A DNA stretch of 25,976 bases from an uncultured Prevotella sp. GTDB taxonomy: Bacteria; Bacteroidota; Bacteroidia; Bacteroidales; Bacteroidaceae. Both the position numbers and the translations under genes were made by a program. Location of the stretch: positions 1-25,976 of the forward strand of contig CAAGSA010000052.1 of the NCBI GenBank assembly GCA_900772835.1. The letters run 5' to 3'. Positions 7,103 through 16,076 of the stretch are shown piece by piece; position 1 is the stretch's first letter; each line of letters begins with the position of its first letter. A model generated the notes under the pieces. It was given only the letters and a program-made list of their open reading frames with translations, was not told the origin of the DNA and did not search any database.

Positions 7103-8890
7103 ATGGGGAAGAAACTACTGCCTGTGCTCCTCATCGCCGCTGCATTCCTTTCCATGACATGCTGCGGCGGCAACGGCAGCAATGCCAAGGACGGATGGGA
7201 AGGCGACTCGGTGCTGAACGCGCTGAGCGACCGCGTCGTGACCATCGGCGACGTGGACGAGGCGACGACTGCCGTGCGGACGGCATTCAGGGAGGGCGAG
7301 ATAACCCAGCCGCAGAAGAAATACCTCGACGCGATGATCGTGTACCGCAGTCTGCTGCGCTTCGATTCGGTGGTAAGCATCTGCAATGGGATTGTGGACC
7401 TGCCGGAGGTGAAGGCGGACAGCTTCTTCTCATACCGCATCTATGCCCTCATGACAAACGCCGCACTATCCGGCGGCAGCTACGCCGAGATGGTGAAATA
7501 CGCCTCGCGCACCGCCGACTACGCCCACAAGCTGGGCAGGACCAACAAGGAGCACGAGATGGGGGGCATCGTGGGCTACGGCATGGTGCTGTGCGGACAC
7601 GGGGTAGAGGGACTGCAGAAGATAGACAATGCCATGGCGGCAATATCGCAGAGCAAGGACTGGAAATGGCGAAACAGCTACATAATACTGGGGAAGGTGA
7701 AGATAGCCAGCCTGTACCACATGAAGCGCACAGCCGAAATACTCGATGTGGGGGCGGACATCATACGGCGCATCGACGACATGACGCAGCATCCCGACGG
7801 GGTGACGAACCTGCCGCCGGGATGGAAGAGAGACCAGAAGGCATTCGCCATGGCGTTCGACCTCTACCGCTCGCAGGCTCTCGCCTATATGGCGTATGCC
7901 TATGCCAAGAAGGGCAAACGCGAGGAGGCACTGAAATGCGTGGCAGACTTCGACCGCACCATGTTCGCCCAGACCTACGACGGCAAGAGCTGCATAGTGC
8001 TTGCCCTTGCCGAGCTGAAACTCTACGACAAGATGCTGCAGACATACGCCGACATTGACGCCGCGGCAGGAGGCGACACGCTGACCGAGGAGTATCGCGA
8101 GGAACTGCGCAACAAGTCGCGGGCAGCCGAAGACATGGGGCAGACGGCATACAGCCGGCAGCTGCTGCACCGCTACGTGGCTCTCGACGACACGCTCGCC
8201 AAGCTGCGCGACCGCCAGCAGATGGCACAGATGCTGTCGCTCTACAGAGTGCACGAAGAGCAGATGAAGGCAAACGATGCCGACGCCGCCGCACGCACGC
8301 TGATGGTGGTGGTGGCGGCACTGCTGCTGCTCGTGACGATGGTGGTGGTGTTCGCCGTGAGGATATTCATACAGAGCAGCCAGATGAAGGCGAAGAACAC
8401 CGCGCTGGTGCGCACCATAGAGGAGGCTTACTCATACCGCGACAAATACGAACAGCTGCTAAGGGACACATCCGCCGCAGCGGACAATGCCGCACCGGAA
8501 GCGGAGCCGGATGCCGTCGATGCCGCCGCCGACCGCGAGGCAAACGGCGACGAACGCCTGTTCGCATTCATCGACCGGGCGATAAGAGAGAAGAAGATGT
8601 ATCTCGACGCCGACTTCCAGCGGCAGACGCTCGTGGACACGCTCCACGTGGACCGCAACCGCATAGGCAAGGCGGTGAAGGACTACAGCGGATTCCCGAA
8701 CCTGTCGGCATACATCAACTCGTTCCGTCTGGAGCACGCCTATCGCCTGCTGCGCAGCAACGACGCGCGGATGACGGTGGACAGCGTGTCGCGCGAATCG
8801 GGATTCACCACCGTGCGCACCTTCCAGCGGCTCTTCAAGGAGCGCTACGGCATGACGCCAGCCGAACTGAGAGCAAGCGTGAAGGGATGA
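7103..8890 (+). CDS. Membrane-anchored TPR regulator with C-terminal AraC-type DNA-binding domain
   Basis: The frame is open from ATG 7076, but the ATG at 7103 gives a better export signal (MGKKLLPVLLIAAAFLSMTC), so I prefer it; the Cys there may be a weak lipobox. Numbered from 7076, residues about 60-395 are helical TPR-like repeats. Residues 408-430 are one transmembrane helix. Residues 437-490 are a coiled coil followed by an Ala/Glu-rich linker, and 495-600 form an AraC/XylS-type double helix-turn-helix (HVDRNRIGKAVKDYSGF; ESGFTTVRTFQRLFKERYG). The inferred layout is an exported TPR sensor, one membrane pass and a cytoplasmic DNA-binding domain, so it would sense an envelope signal directly. 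It is convergent with a large LRR surface protein, a possible target. Its GC content appears higher than that of the 5' locus. Confidence 0.85.
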   Translation: MGKKLLPVLLIAAAFLSMTCCGGNGSNAKDGWEGDSVLNALSDRVVTIGDVDEATTAVRTAFREGEITQPQKKYLDAMIVYRSLLRFDSVVSICNGIVDLPEVKADSFFSYRIYALMTNAALSGGSYAEMVKYASRTADYAHKLGRTNKEHEMGGIVGYGMVLCGHGVEGLQKIDNAMAAISQSKDWKWRNSYIILGKVKIASLYHMKRTAEILDVGADIIRRIDDMTQHPDGVTNLPPGWKRDQKAFAMAFDLYRSQALAYMAYAYAKKGKREEALKCVADFDRTMFAQTYDGKSCIVLALAELKLYDKMLQTYADIDAAAGGDTLTEEYREELRNKSRAAEDMGQTAYSRQLLHRYVALDDTLAKLRDRQQMAQMLSLYRVHEEQMKANDADAAARTLMVVVAALLLLVTMVVVFAVRIFIQSSQMKAKNTALVRTIEEAYSYRDKYEQLLRDTSAAADNAAPEAEPDAVDAAADREANGDERLFAFIDRAIREKKMYLDADFQRQTLVDTLHVDRNRIGKAVKDYSGFPNLSAYINSFRLEHAYRLLRSNDARMTVDSVSRESGFTTVRTFQRLFKERYGMTPAELRASVKG

Positions 8891-8935
8891 CCGCCAGGCG
8901 CGCACCGCAAAAGAATATGACACGTGTATACAAGC

Positions 8936-8988
8936 ACACAAAAAAACTCTCGCAGGCATCAATACAGGCTGCGAGAGTTTTTTTGTGT
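8936..8988. terminator. Bidirectional terminator between convergent genes
   Basis: Arms 8936-8955 and 8969-8988 are perfect 20-bp complements (ACAC-A7-CTCTCGCAG / CTGCGAGAG-T7-GTGT) around a 13-nt loop. A7 and T7 runs give a U tract on both strands, serving the AraC-type regulator (+) and the LRR gene (-). Confidence 0.92.
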
Positions 8989-9005
8989 ATTTATGTGCGT
9001 GTGGA

Positions 9006-12000
9006 TTATTTCACGCTTACCTTCATCGCCTTCGTGGCAGCACCGTTCCTGGTGCGCACGATGTATGTGCCGTCGGCAACAGGGATGATTGACGTTCCGG
9101 CAGCCAGGCTGCATATTCTCATTCCGTTGGCAGAGTAAACCTCGGCTGTAGTGCCCTCAGGCAGCGAAACGATGATGGATCCGCTTGCTGTCTTCACGCT
9201 GGCATTGCCGATGGTGGCGGCATCGATGGCAGAGGCAACCTTGAATGTTGCCGTCACGGTGGAGATGCGTGTAACCTTGAACTCAGTGCCCTCCACAGCC
9301 TTGCCGTTCACCAGGACCTGGTCGAGGGCGTAGCCCTTGTCGGGAGTGGCGATGAGAGAGATTGGCGAGTTGCGTTTCACCTTGTCGCCCGACTGTATGT
9401 CGTTGCCCTCATTGTCCTTCAGTGCAATCGAGCCGTTCTCGGTCTTGCCGATGTATATCCATGTGATGTCGCATCCGGAGCCGTTGCCCTTCATGCTCAC
9501 GTTCCATCCCTTGTCGCTTGCGATGGAAGTGTCGGAGCCGGCGGCATCGTTCGGAGTCGTCTCTTTGCCGGTGAGGATGGTCAGAGTGGATGTCTTCATC
9601 TCGTCCTGCTCCTCCTTGGAGAGGGTGGGATATTGCGGGAGATCCTTGTAGAACTGGTTCAGGTCGCAGGCGGTCATGTTGTTGCCGCCGCAGTTAATCA
9701 GCCTCAGGTCGGTGAGCTTGCTCAGGTCGAGAATCTGTATGGAGTTGTCGTTGAACGAGAGCGAGCGCAGCAGCTTGTTGTTGTCGAGGTTCAGGTCGGT
9801 GAGTTTGTTGTTGCCCACGCCGAGTTCCTGCAGCTGCGTGTTCTTTGTCACGTCGATTGTGGTGAGCTTGTTCTGTCCGGCATTGAGGCTGGCAAGGCTT
9901 GCAAGTTTTGTCACGTCGAGCGATTCCAGTTCGTTGCCCGTCAGGTTCACCACTTGCAGCTTCGGGTTGTTCGTGAAGTCGATGGTGGTGAGCTTGTTCA
10001 CTTTGGCGTTCAGTTCCACCAGTTCCGGCAGCTTCGAGAGGTCGAGTGCAGCAAGCTCGTTGCCGTAGCAGGACAGATAGTAGAGCTTCGGGTTCTTGGA
10101 GGCGTCGAGCTGTGTGAGTTCGCAGTATGAGCAGTCGAGCTCCAGCAGGTCCGGCTGGTTCGACACGTCGATGGTCTTTATCGGGTTCATATATATATTG
10201 AGGTATTCCAGCTGGTCGTTGGCCGAGAGGTCGATGCCCGAAACCTTGTTGTCCCATGCTCCCACGTATGTGCCGTATTCGCCGAAGCTCTCAAGGTTCA
10301 GTGCGCTCACGTCGCCGTAGACGGTGATGGTGGATTCCGTAGCCTCGGGGTCGGACGGAGTGGCGGCAGTGCCGTCAACACGTGTGTACTTGCTGTCGGA
10401 AGCCGCGTATTCCATCTTCGCGCCGTTGCCCCAGTCTATCTGCACATTCTTGCCGGCACCCTTCTTCACGGCAACTGCGAACGACAATGGCTGCTCTACG
10501 GGCACCGTGAATGAAATCTTGCGTGCCTCGCCGCGGAATACGGGTTTGATGGTGGCCTCGCCGTTGACTACGAACCATTCCTCGTTGATTTTCTCGCCGT
10601 TCACAATCACGCCGTCGTAGACGAAGCCTTCGGCTGGGGTAGGGGTGATGTGGATGGCAACGCCGGCTTTGGCAGAAGTGGTCACGTCGGCAAGCTGCTG
10701 GAAGTAGGCTCCCGTCCATTGCGACACGGTGAAAGTTCCGCCGCTGGTGGAATATTTCGTGAAGTCATAATTCTGTTCCTGAGTGATTCCGCCGAATTCC
10801 GCAGAGCCGCTGACTCTCTCGCCGGTGTCCGTTCCCTCCACGGTCACGGCCACAGTTTCGTTCTTTGCCGTGCCGTTGCCGTTGACGTCGATTTTCCATT
10901 TCATGTCGTTCGATGTGGGATAGCTCGTGTCGGCGGTCTCGCCGTTGGATCCGGCTATGAGCAGCGAGTTGCTGTATTCAGAGTAGGCCTGCGGCAGAGT
11001 GCGCAGAGTGAAGTTCATGGAGTTTCCGGTCATTTGCTTGTTGTCGCGTATGTCTACATAGTTGAAGCGTCCCCATGTGGCAATGTAGTTGAAGTAGAAG
11101 AAGGAGCACTGTGTGTTGCGTGCGCGGAAGTCGCGCAGGTTATACAGGTCTTCCATATCGATGTATCTTATCGCCGTGTTGCTGATGTTGAGCGTGTATA
11201 GGGTTCTGATGCCCTTTATGTCGAGCTTCGTCAGCTTGGTGCCGTTCACTGAGAGGTAGGAGAGCTTCCTGTTGTTTGTCAGGTCAAGCCTTGTGATGTC
11301 GAGGCTGTCGCAGTTTAGGAACGTGAGTTCCGGGTTGTTGCCCACGTTCACGAGCGTTATTTTGTTGTTGCCGCATGAGAGGCTTTCGAGCTTAGTGAAT
11401 TTCATCACGTCAAGCTCCGAGAGGTAGTTGTGTCCGACTGCCAGTGTGCCGAGGTTGGGATAGTTGCCTTCTTCCAGTTCGAGCAGCGCGTTGTTCGCGA
11501 GGTTCAGCGTGCGCAGGTTGGGGAGCGTGCGCGAATAGAAGTGCATGATGTGGCAGTTGTTCATGCTGATTGTCTTTATCTTCTCGTTGTTGTCGGCAAA
11601 CACGACAGTGGTCAGTTCCGGGTTGTCGTCGGCGTAGAAATACTCCAGGGCGGTGAACGAGTTGAGGTTGAGCGTTATGAACTTTTTGCCGTTGTTTGCC
11701 ACGTTGAGTTCCGTGAGTGTGGCATAGGCGCTTCCGATTTCGAACTGGTGGCTGTCGAGCTGGTTGTTCTTCATGTTGAGCTTTGTGAGCGCGGTCAGTC
11801 CCGAGCCGTTGAATGCCGTCAGCTTGTTGTCTTTCAGGTCGAGTTCGGTCAGTACCGGCATGCCGTCCTGTGTGAGCGTGGCGATTTCGTTCCCCTCAAG
11901 GTCGATTTTCGCAAGTGCGCTCTGTCCCTTGAATTCGGCAGAAGTGATGCCAGCCTTTCTCAGTTCCAGATTCACCAGCTTTCCCTTGATGGTGATGGTA

Positions 12001-12248
12001 GAGCCTTTGATTTCGGCATTGATGCGTCTGGCGTAGCCGTAGTCGTTGGGGTTGATGTTGTAGATCTTCTCCACTCCGTCGCCCCAGTCCACGGTGAATG
12101 CCTCGTCGGTCGATGATGTGTAGGCATCGAGGGTCACGCTTGTGCCTGCTTCTTTCGACGTTTTCATTGTTATGACACCTTTGTCCTCAGCGAATGCTGT
12201 CGCTGCGGAAAGCGTCACGGCGAGTAAAAGTAATAGGTACTTTTTCAT
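9006..12248 (-). CDS. Large secreted LRR protein, internalin-like, two-module
   Basis: This 1080-residue exported protein has a signal peptide (MKKYLLLLLAVTLSAATAFA). Module A has a PKD-like WGDG strand (VDWGDG, about 54-59), then SDS22/internalin-type LRRs (about 85-400), a Gly/Asn-rich linker, and an InlB-B-repeat-like segment (GFVYDGVIVNGEKI, about 541-575). Module B repeats this plan: IDWGNG (about 603-608), LRRs (about 665-860), a linker, and GYALDQVLVNGKAV (about 972-1003). The end (GTYIVRTRNGAATKAMKVSVK region) is a type IX-like sorting tail, so surface attachment or release is likely. Such proteins usually bind host or partner surfaces; the ligand is unknown. It has its own promoter about 160 bp upstream, which implies a long 5' leader. 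Confidence 0.88.
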   Translation of the reverse strand: MKKYLLLLLAVTLSAATAFAEDKGVITMKTSKEAGTSVTLDAYTSSTDEAFTVDWGDGVEKIYNINPNDYGYARRINAEIKGSTITIKGKLVNLELRKAGITSAEFKGQSALAKIDLEGNEIATLTQDGMPVLTELDLKDNKLTAFNGSGLTALTKLNMKNNQLDSHQFEIGSAYATLTELNVANNGKKFITLNLNSFTALEYFYADDNPELTTVVFADNNEKIKTISMNNCHIMHFYSRTLPNLRTLNLANNALLELEEGNYPNLGTLAVGHNYLSELDVMKFTKLESLSCGNNKITLVNVGNNPELTFLNCDSLDITRLDLTNNRKLSYLSVNGTKLTKLDIKGIRTLYTLNISNTAIRYIDMEDLYNLRDFRARNTQCSFFYFNYIATWGRFNYVDIRDNKQMTGNSMNFTLRTLPQAYSEYSNSLLIAGSNGETADTSYPTSNDMKWKIDVNGNGTAKNETVAVTVEGTDTGERVSGSAEFGGITQEQNYDFTKYSTSGGTFTVSQWTGAYFQQLADVTTSAKAGVAIHITPTPAEGFVYDGVIVNGEKINEEWFVVNGEATIKPVFRGEARKISFTVPVEQPLSFAVAVKKGAGKNVQIDWGNGAKMEYAASDSKYTRVDGTAATPSDPEATESTITVYGDVSALNLESFGEYGTYVGAWDNKVSGIDLSANDQLEYLNIYMNPIKTIDVSNQPDLLELDCSYCELTQLDASKNPKLYYLSCYGNELAALDLSKLPELVELNAKVNKLTTIDFTNNPKLQVVNLTGNELESLDVTKLASLASLNAGQNKLTTIDVTKNTQLQELGVGNNKLTDLNLDNNKLLRSLSFNDNSIQILDLSKLTDLRLINCGGNNMTACDLNQFYKDLPQYPTLSKEEQDEMKTSTLTILTGKETTPNDAAGSDTSIASDKGWNVSMKGNGSGCDITWIYIGKTENGSIALKDNEGNDIQSGDKVKRNSPISLIATPDKGYALDQVLVNGKAVEGTEFKVTRISTVTATFKVASAIDAATIGNASVKTASGSIIVSLPEGTTAEVYSANGMRICSLAAGTSIIPVADGTYIVRTRNGAATKAMKVSVK

Positions 12249-12409
12249 AACGATGTGTGTTTACCTGTTTTGCGGCACCTTGTTCTGTCTATCTCTTTGT
12301 TTGTATATCTTGCGGCGCACGATATCAATAGTGTAGGGGGAGTGCCGCAGATGGGGATTTGCCGGCTCCGGTGTCGCGATAGGAGTCACGTTAATCCCGT
12401 TAAACGTGG
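12249..12409 (-). other. Long 5' leader of the LRR gene
   Basis: About 150 nt separate the predicted start of transcription (near 12403) and the ATG at 12248. It holds no gene and no riboswitch I recognise. CGTTAA is directly repeated at 12389-12394 and 12398-12403, at the predicted transcript start. Confidence 0.5.
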
Positions 12410-12440
12410 CAAAGATACGAATTTATTGTAATGTTGCAAT
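12410..12440 (-). promoter_or_regulatory. Promoter of the LRR gene
   Basis: On the minus strand, ATTG (12440-12437), a 19-bp spacer and TATCTTTG (12417-12410). The -7 box is exact for TAnnTTTG and the -33 box has one mismatch. Confidence 0.7.
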
Positions 12441-12536
12441 AAAAGTTGTTAAAAAGATGTGGAAATTTGTGTCTTTTTGTTTACTTGTATCACAATCTTT
12501 GTGTAATCTGTTGTAAATCCCCAATCGGTAATTGTG

Positions 12537-12595
12537 ATAAAACGAAAACAGCTGAATCTGCATTCCCGGGATAGTGTGCGGAATGCGGATTCAGC
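12537..12595 (-). terminator. Intrinsic terminator of the suf operon
   Basis: On the minus strand, GCTGAATCCGCATTCC (12595-12580) pairs with GGAATGCAGATTCAGC (12566-12551). The stem is 16 bp with one wobble-type mismatch, followed by TGTTTTCGTTTT. The bases between here and 12441 hold no gene that I can see. Confidence 0.82.
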
Positions 12596-12645
12596 AGGTA
12601 TGTATGCGTGTGGCGCCGCCAGGGCGCGCGCAACACGCGTTTTTC

Positions 12646-13860
12646 CTAAAACATGCGGCTCACGCGTTTGATGCCTTCCACCAGAGTGTCAATCTCGCTG
12701 GTGGTGTTGTAGAGGGCGAACGAGGCGCGCACGGTGCCGTTTATGCCGAGGCGTATCATCAGTGGCTGGGCACAGTGGTGGCCTGTGCGCACGGCAATGC
12801 CGAGGCGGTCGAGCAGGGTGCCCATGTCTAGGTGGTGGATATTGCCGACAAGGAACGATACCACGGCATCCTTCTCTTCAGCCTCGCCGAAGAAGCGCAT
12901 TCCTTCAATCTCGCCCATACGCTTCATGGCGTATTCGGTGAGCATCCTTTCGTGGGCGTGGATGTTGTCCATCCCCAACGACTGCATGTATTTTATAGCC
13001 GTGGCAAGACCGTGTGTGGCCACGTAGTCGGGTGTGCCGGCTTCGAACTTGAAAGGCAGTTTCTCGAACACCGTCTTCTCGAAGCTCACGCTCTCTATCA
13101 TTTCTCCTCCCCCCTGGTATGGCGGCAGGCGGTCGAGCCAGTCTTCCTTGCCGTAGAGCACTCCCACGCCGGTGGGGCCGTACATTTTGTGTCCGCTGAA
13201 CGCCATGAAGTCGCAGTCGAGTTCCTGCACGTCAACCTTGAAGTGCGGTGCGCTCTGTGCGGCGTCGAGCATGAATGGCACGCCGTGTTCGTGGGCGATG
13301 CTTATCATCTGCTTCACGGGGTTTATGGTTCCCAGCACGTTGCTCACGTGGGCAACGCTGACAATCTTCGTGCGCTCGGTGAAGAGTTTCTCGTATTCGT
13401 CGATGAGAATCTCGCCGCGGTCGTTCATCGGGATTACGCGCAGGCAAATGCCTTTCTTTGCAGCCTGCAGCTGCCACGGCACGATGTTGGAGTGGTGTTC
13501 CATCGTGGAGACAATCACTTCGTCGCCCTCCTTCATGAACTCGTCGCAGAACGACGATACCACGAGGTTCAGAGCCTCGGTGGTGCCTCGGGTGAAGATT
13601 ACCTCGGCGATGGACTTCGCGTTGATGAACTGCCGCACGGTTTCGCGTGCCTCCTCGTGCAGGTCGGTGGCCTGCTGCGAGAGGTAGTGTACGCCACGGT
13701 GCACGTTGGCATTCACGTTCAGGTATTCGTCGCGCATGGCATCAAGCACGCAGAGGGGCTTCTGTGTGGTGGCGGCGTTGTCGAGATATACGAGCGGTTT
13801 GCCGTATACCTCGCGGCTCAGTATGGGGAAGTCCTGGCGGACTTTTTCTATGTCGTACAT
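12646..13860 (-). CDS. sufS: Cysteine desulfurase SufS
   Basis: This 404-residue PLP enzyme takes sulfur from cysteine as a persulfide for Fe-S cluster assembly in the cytoplasm. The PLP lysine is Lys225 in FSGHKMYGPTGVG, the cofactor-stacking His is in STMEHHSN (122-123), and the persulfide-carrying Cys363 is in RTGHHCAQP. The short Cys loop and the length are typical of group II (SufS) desulfurases, as opposed to IscS. It is the last gene of sufBCDS, 58 bp after sufD, and is followed by a strong terminator. No SufE or SufU sulfur-transfer partner is present in the window, so that role must be filled from elsewhere or the enzyme passes sulfur directly. Confidence 0.95.
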   Translation of the reverse strand: MYDIEKVRQDFPILSREVYGKPLVYLDNAATTQKPLCVLDAMRDEYLNVNANVHRGVHYLSQQATDLHEEARETVRQFINAKSIAEVIFTRGTTEALNLVVSSFCDEFMKEGDEVIVSTMEHHSNIVPWQLQAAKKGICLRVIPMNDRGEILIDEYEKLFTERTKIVSVAHVSNVLGTINPVKQMISIAHEHGVPFMLDAAQSAPHFKVDVQELDCDFMAFSGHKMYGPTGVGVLYGKEDWLDRLPPYQGGGEMIESVSFEKTVFEKLPFKFEAGTPDYVATHGLATAIKYMQSLGMDNIHAHERMLTEYAMKRMGEIEGMRFFGEAEEKDAVVSFLVGNIHHLDMGTLLDRLGIAVRTGHHCAQPLMIRLGINGTVRASFALYNTTSEIDTLVEGIKRVSRMF

Positions 13861-13918
13861 AATGTTTTGGATAATGGGAGTTTATGGGGTTAATGGGAGA
13901 GCTGGGAGTAATCTGGTT

Positions 13919-15289
13919 TTATTTACACAGTTTGCAGCCCTCACACTTGTTCAGTTCTCCGCGGAAGCGTTTCTCCACGAGATAGTGCAGACGGTCGCGC
14001 AGGGGCTCGAGTTGCATCTTGTCGATAACCTCGTTTATGAAGGCGAACTCCAGCAGCAGCTTCGCTTCCTTGCGGCTGATGCCTCGCTGCTGCATGTAGA
14101 ACAGGGCGGCATCGTTGAGCTGGCCTACGGTGCTTCCGTGGGCACACTTCACGTCGTCGGCGTATATCTCAAGCATCGGCTGTGTGAACATACGTGCCGT
14201 CTTGGTGGCACAGAGGTTCTGGTTCGTCATCTGCGAGACAGTCTTCTGTGAGCCGTGGCGCACAAGCACCTTTCCTGCAAATGCTCCCACTGCCTCCTCG
14301 TCGAGCACATATTTGTACAGTTCGTTGCTCTGGCAGTGGGCTGCCTTGTGGTCGATGAGCGTATTGTTGTCCACTCGTTGCTGCTTGTCGGCAATGACGC
14401 ATCCCGAGAGGTTGCATTCGCCGCCTTCGCCCTCGAACACGAGGTCGGTGCGGTTGCGTGTCACTCCGTTGTGCAGCGTTATCACGTTGTGGTTCACCCG
14501 GCTGTTCGCCTGCTGGCTGATGAACACGTTGCTCACTCTCACGTTCTTTGCGTGTGTCTCCTCCATGCAGTAAAGGTCGAGCGAGGCGTTGTCGCCCACG
14601 TATGCCTCGATTACCTGTGTGGCGAGGAAGCGTCTGTTGTCGGCGGCATGGTCGCAGAAGAGCAGTTTTATCTCGGCTCTTTCTTCCACGATTATGAGCA
14701 CGCGGCGGTTCACCATCAGGTCAACGTCGGAGCGCAGTATGTTGATCACCTGCACCGCCTTGTCCACCACCACTCCCTTCGGCACGTACACGAGGAGTCC
14801 GTCCTGTGCCAGCATCGTGTTCAGTGCTGTCACACCGTCGTCGGCAGTCTTGGCTATGCGGCTGTAGTATTTCGCTATCAGTTCCGGCTGTTCTTCGGCA
14901 GCCTTGCGGAGCGATCCGATCACTACGCCCTCTGGCAGTTCCTTCTTGGGCAGGGCCTTGCTGTAGAAGCAGTCGTTGACCACGAAATACAGCGATGTGC
15001 TCAGGTTCGGCACGTCGCATCGGAATGCCTCGTACGGGTCTACGGGGATGTCCAGACGGTTCAGGTTCAGTCCGTAGTCTGGCTCGAAGAGAGCCGGTAT
15101 GTCGGTGTATTTGTATCTCTCCACCTTCTTCGTCGGGAACCCGAGGCGCTTGAAATCCTCAAATGCAGCGTCTCTCACGTCGTTCATGGCTCCGCTTGAA
15201 TGCTCCATGATCATGGAGCGGCACTGCTCGTAGAGTTCTGTATATTGTTTTTCGCTTTGTACTTTCATCAGTGTCTGTTTCTTAAACAT
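13919..15289 (-). CDS. sufD: Fe-S cluster assembly protein SufD
   Basis: This 456-residue protein is the SufD subunit of the SufBC2D scaffold, the complex on which Fe-S clusters are built in the cytoplasm. The C-terminal half has the SufB/SufD beta-helix core. The conserved stretch VKCAHGSTVGQLN carries the His that in characterised SufD lies at the cluster-building interface with SufB, and FYMQQRGISRKEA is also typical. The start at 15289 directly abuts the sufC stop with no spacer, which points to translational coupling. An internal Met eight residues in (MKVQSEKQ) is an alternative start. The C-terminal CEGCKLCK is Cys-rich, with three Cys in eight residues at the very end; I do not know whether these bind metal. 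Confidence 0.93.
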   Translation of the reverse strand: MFKKQTLMKVQSEKQYTELYEQCRSMIMEHSSGAMNDVRDAAFEDFKRLGFPTKKVERYKYTDIPALFEPDYGLNLNRLDIPVDPYEAFRCDVPNLSTSLYFVVNDCFYSKALPKKELPEGVVIGSLRKAAEEQPELIAKYYSRIAKTADDGVTALNTMLAQDGLLVYVPKGVVVDKAVQVINILRSDVDLMVNRRVLIIVEERAEIKLLFCDHAADNRRFLATQVIEAYVGDNASLDLYCMEETHAKNVRVSNVFISQQANSRVNHNVITLHNGVTRNRTDLVFEGEGGECNLSGCVIADKQQRVDNNTLIDHKAAHCQSNELYKYVLDEEAVGAFAGKVLVRHGSQKTVSQMTNQNLCATKTARMFTQPMLEIYADDVKCAHGSTVGQLNDAALFYMQQRGISRKEAKLLLEFAFINEVIDKMQLEPLRDRLHYLVEKRFRGELNKCEGCKLCK

Positions 15290-16042
15290 TTACTCATCCA
15301 CTTCCGCCTTTATCCAGTCGTAGCCGCGCTGTTCGATTTCCTTTGCCAGCTCCGGTCCTTCCGTCTTCACGATTCTGCCTTTGTACAGCACATGCACCAC
15401 GCTCGGCTTAATCATATCGAGCAGTCGTTCGTAGTGTGTGATGACGATGGTTGATTTCTCCGGGGTGTGCATTTTGTTCACTCCCTCGGCAACGATGCGC
15501 ATGGCATCCACGTCGAGTCCGGAGTCGGTTTCGTCGAGTATGCTCAGCTTCGGGTCGAGCATTGCCATCTGGAAAATCTCGTTGCGCTTCTTTTCGCCGC
15601 CGCTGAATCCTTCGTTCACGGAGCGGTTAGAGAGCTTACTGTCGAGCTCCACCACTTTGCGCTTCTCGCGCATCAGCTTGAGGAATTCGCCGGCAGAGAG
15701 CGGTTCCTTGCCCTCGTACTTGCGCTTCTCGTTTATGGCGGCGCGCATGAAGTTGGTCATCGATACGCCCGGAATCTCCACCGGGTACTGGAACGAGAGG
15801 AAGAGTCCTTCGTGTGCGCGGTCTTCGGGCGCCATCTCCAGCAGGTTCTTCCCGTTGAAGTATACTTCGCCCTCTGTCACTTCGTACAGGGGATTGCCCA
15901 CGAGCACTGCGCTCAGTGTGCTTTTTCCGGAACCGTTTGGTCCCATGATGGCGTGGGTCTCACCGTCTTTTACAGTGAGGTTGATGCCTTTCAATATCTC
16001 TTTGTCGCCGATTTTGGCGTGCAGGTTTCTTATTTCTAACAT
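15290..16042 (-). CDS. sufC: Fe-S cluster assembly ATPase SufC
   Basis: This 250-residue cytoplasmic ABC-type ATPase drives the conformational change of the SufBC2D scaffold. The Walker A motif GPNGSGKST is at 34-42. The signature is FSGGEKKRNEI, and Walker B plus D-loop is LSILDETDSGLD, the SufC-specific form of these motifs. There are no membrane segments, as expected, since SufC is not a transporter subunit. It lies 34 bp after sufB and abuts sufD, so it is within one operon. Confidence 0.96.
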   Translation of the reverse strand: MLEIRNLHAKIGDKEILKGINLTVKDGETHAIMGPNGSGKSTLSAVLVGNPLYEVTEGEVYFNGKNLLEMAPEDRAHEGLFLSFQYPVEIPGVSMTNFMRAAINEKRKYEGKEPLSAGEFLKLMREKRKVVELDSKLSNRSVNEGFSGGEKKRNEIFQMAMLDPKLSILDETDSGLDVDAMRIVAEGVNKMHTPEKSTIVITHYERLLDMIKPSVVHVLYKGRIVKTEGPELAKEIEQRGYDWIKAEVDE

Positions 16043-16076
16043 GATGTTTGGATTTTTTCTTTTTTTGGAGTAATCT

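Noticed and set aside
7159..8254. Long alternative frames (299 codons on +, 262 on -) across the AraC-type regulator
   Set aside because: High GC content suppresses stop codons in all frames here; the TPR-TM-AraC frame is the only one with recognisable domains.
12441..12536. Small RNA or riboswitch in the spacer between sufS and the LRR gene
   Set aside because: Outside the promoter and the suf terminator the spacer is AT-rich, with no stable hairpin or known aptamer pattern.
12832..15199. Long + strand frames (353 and 314 codons) opposite sufS and sufD
   Set aside because: They are antisense to well-conserved suf genes, with no family features or start signals.
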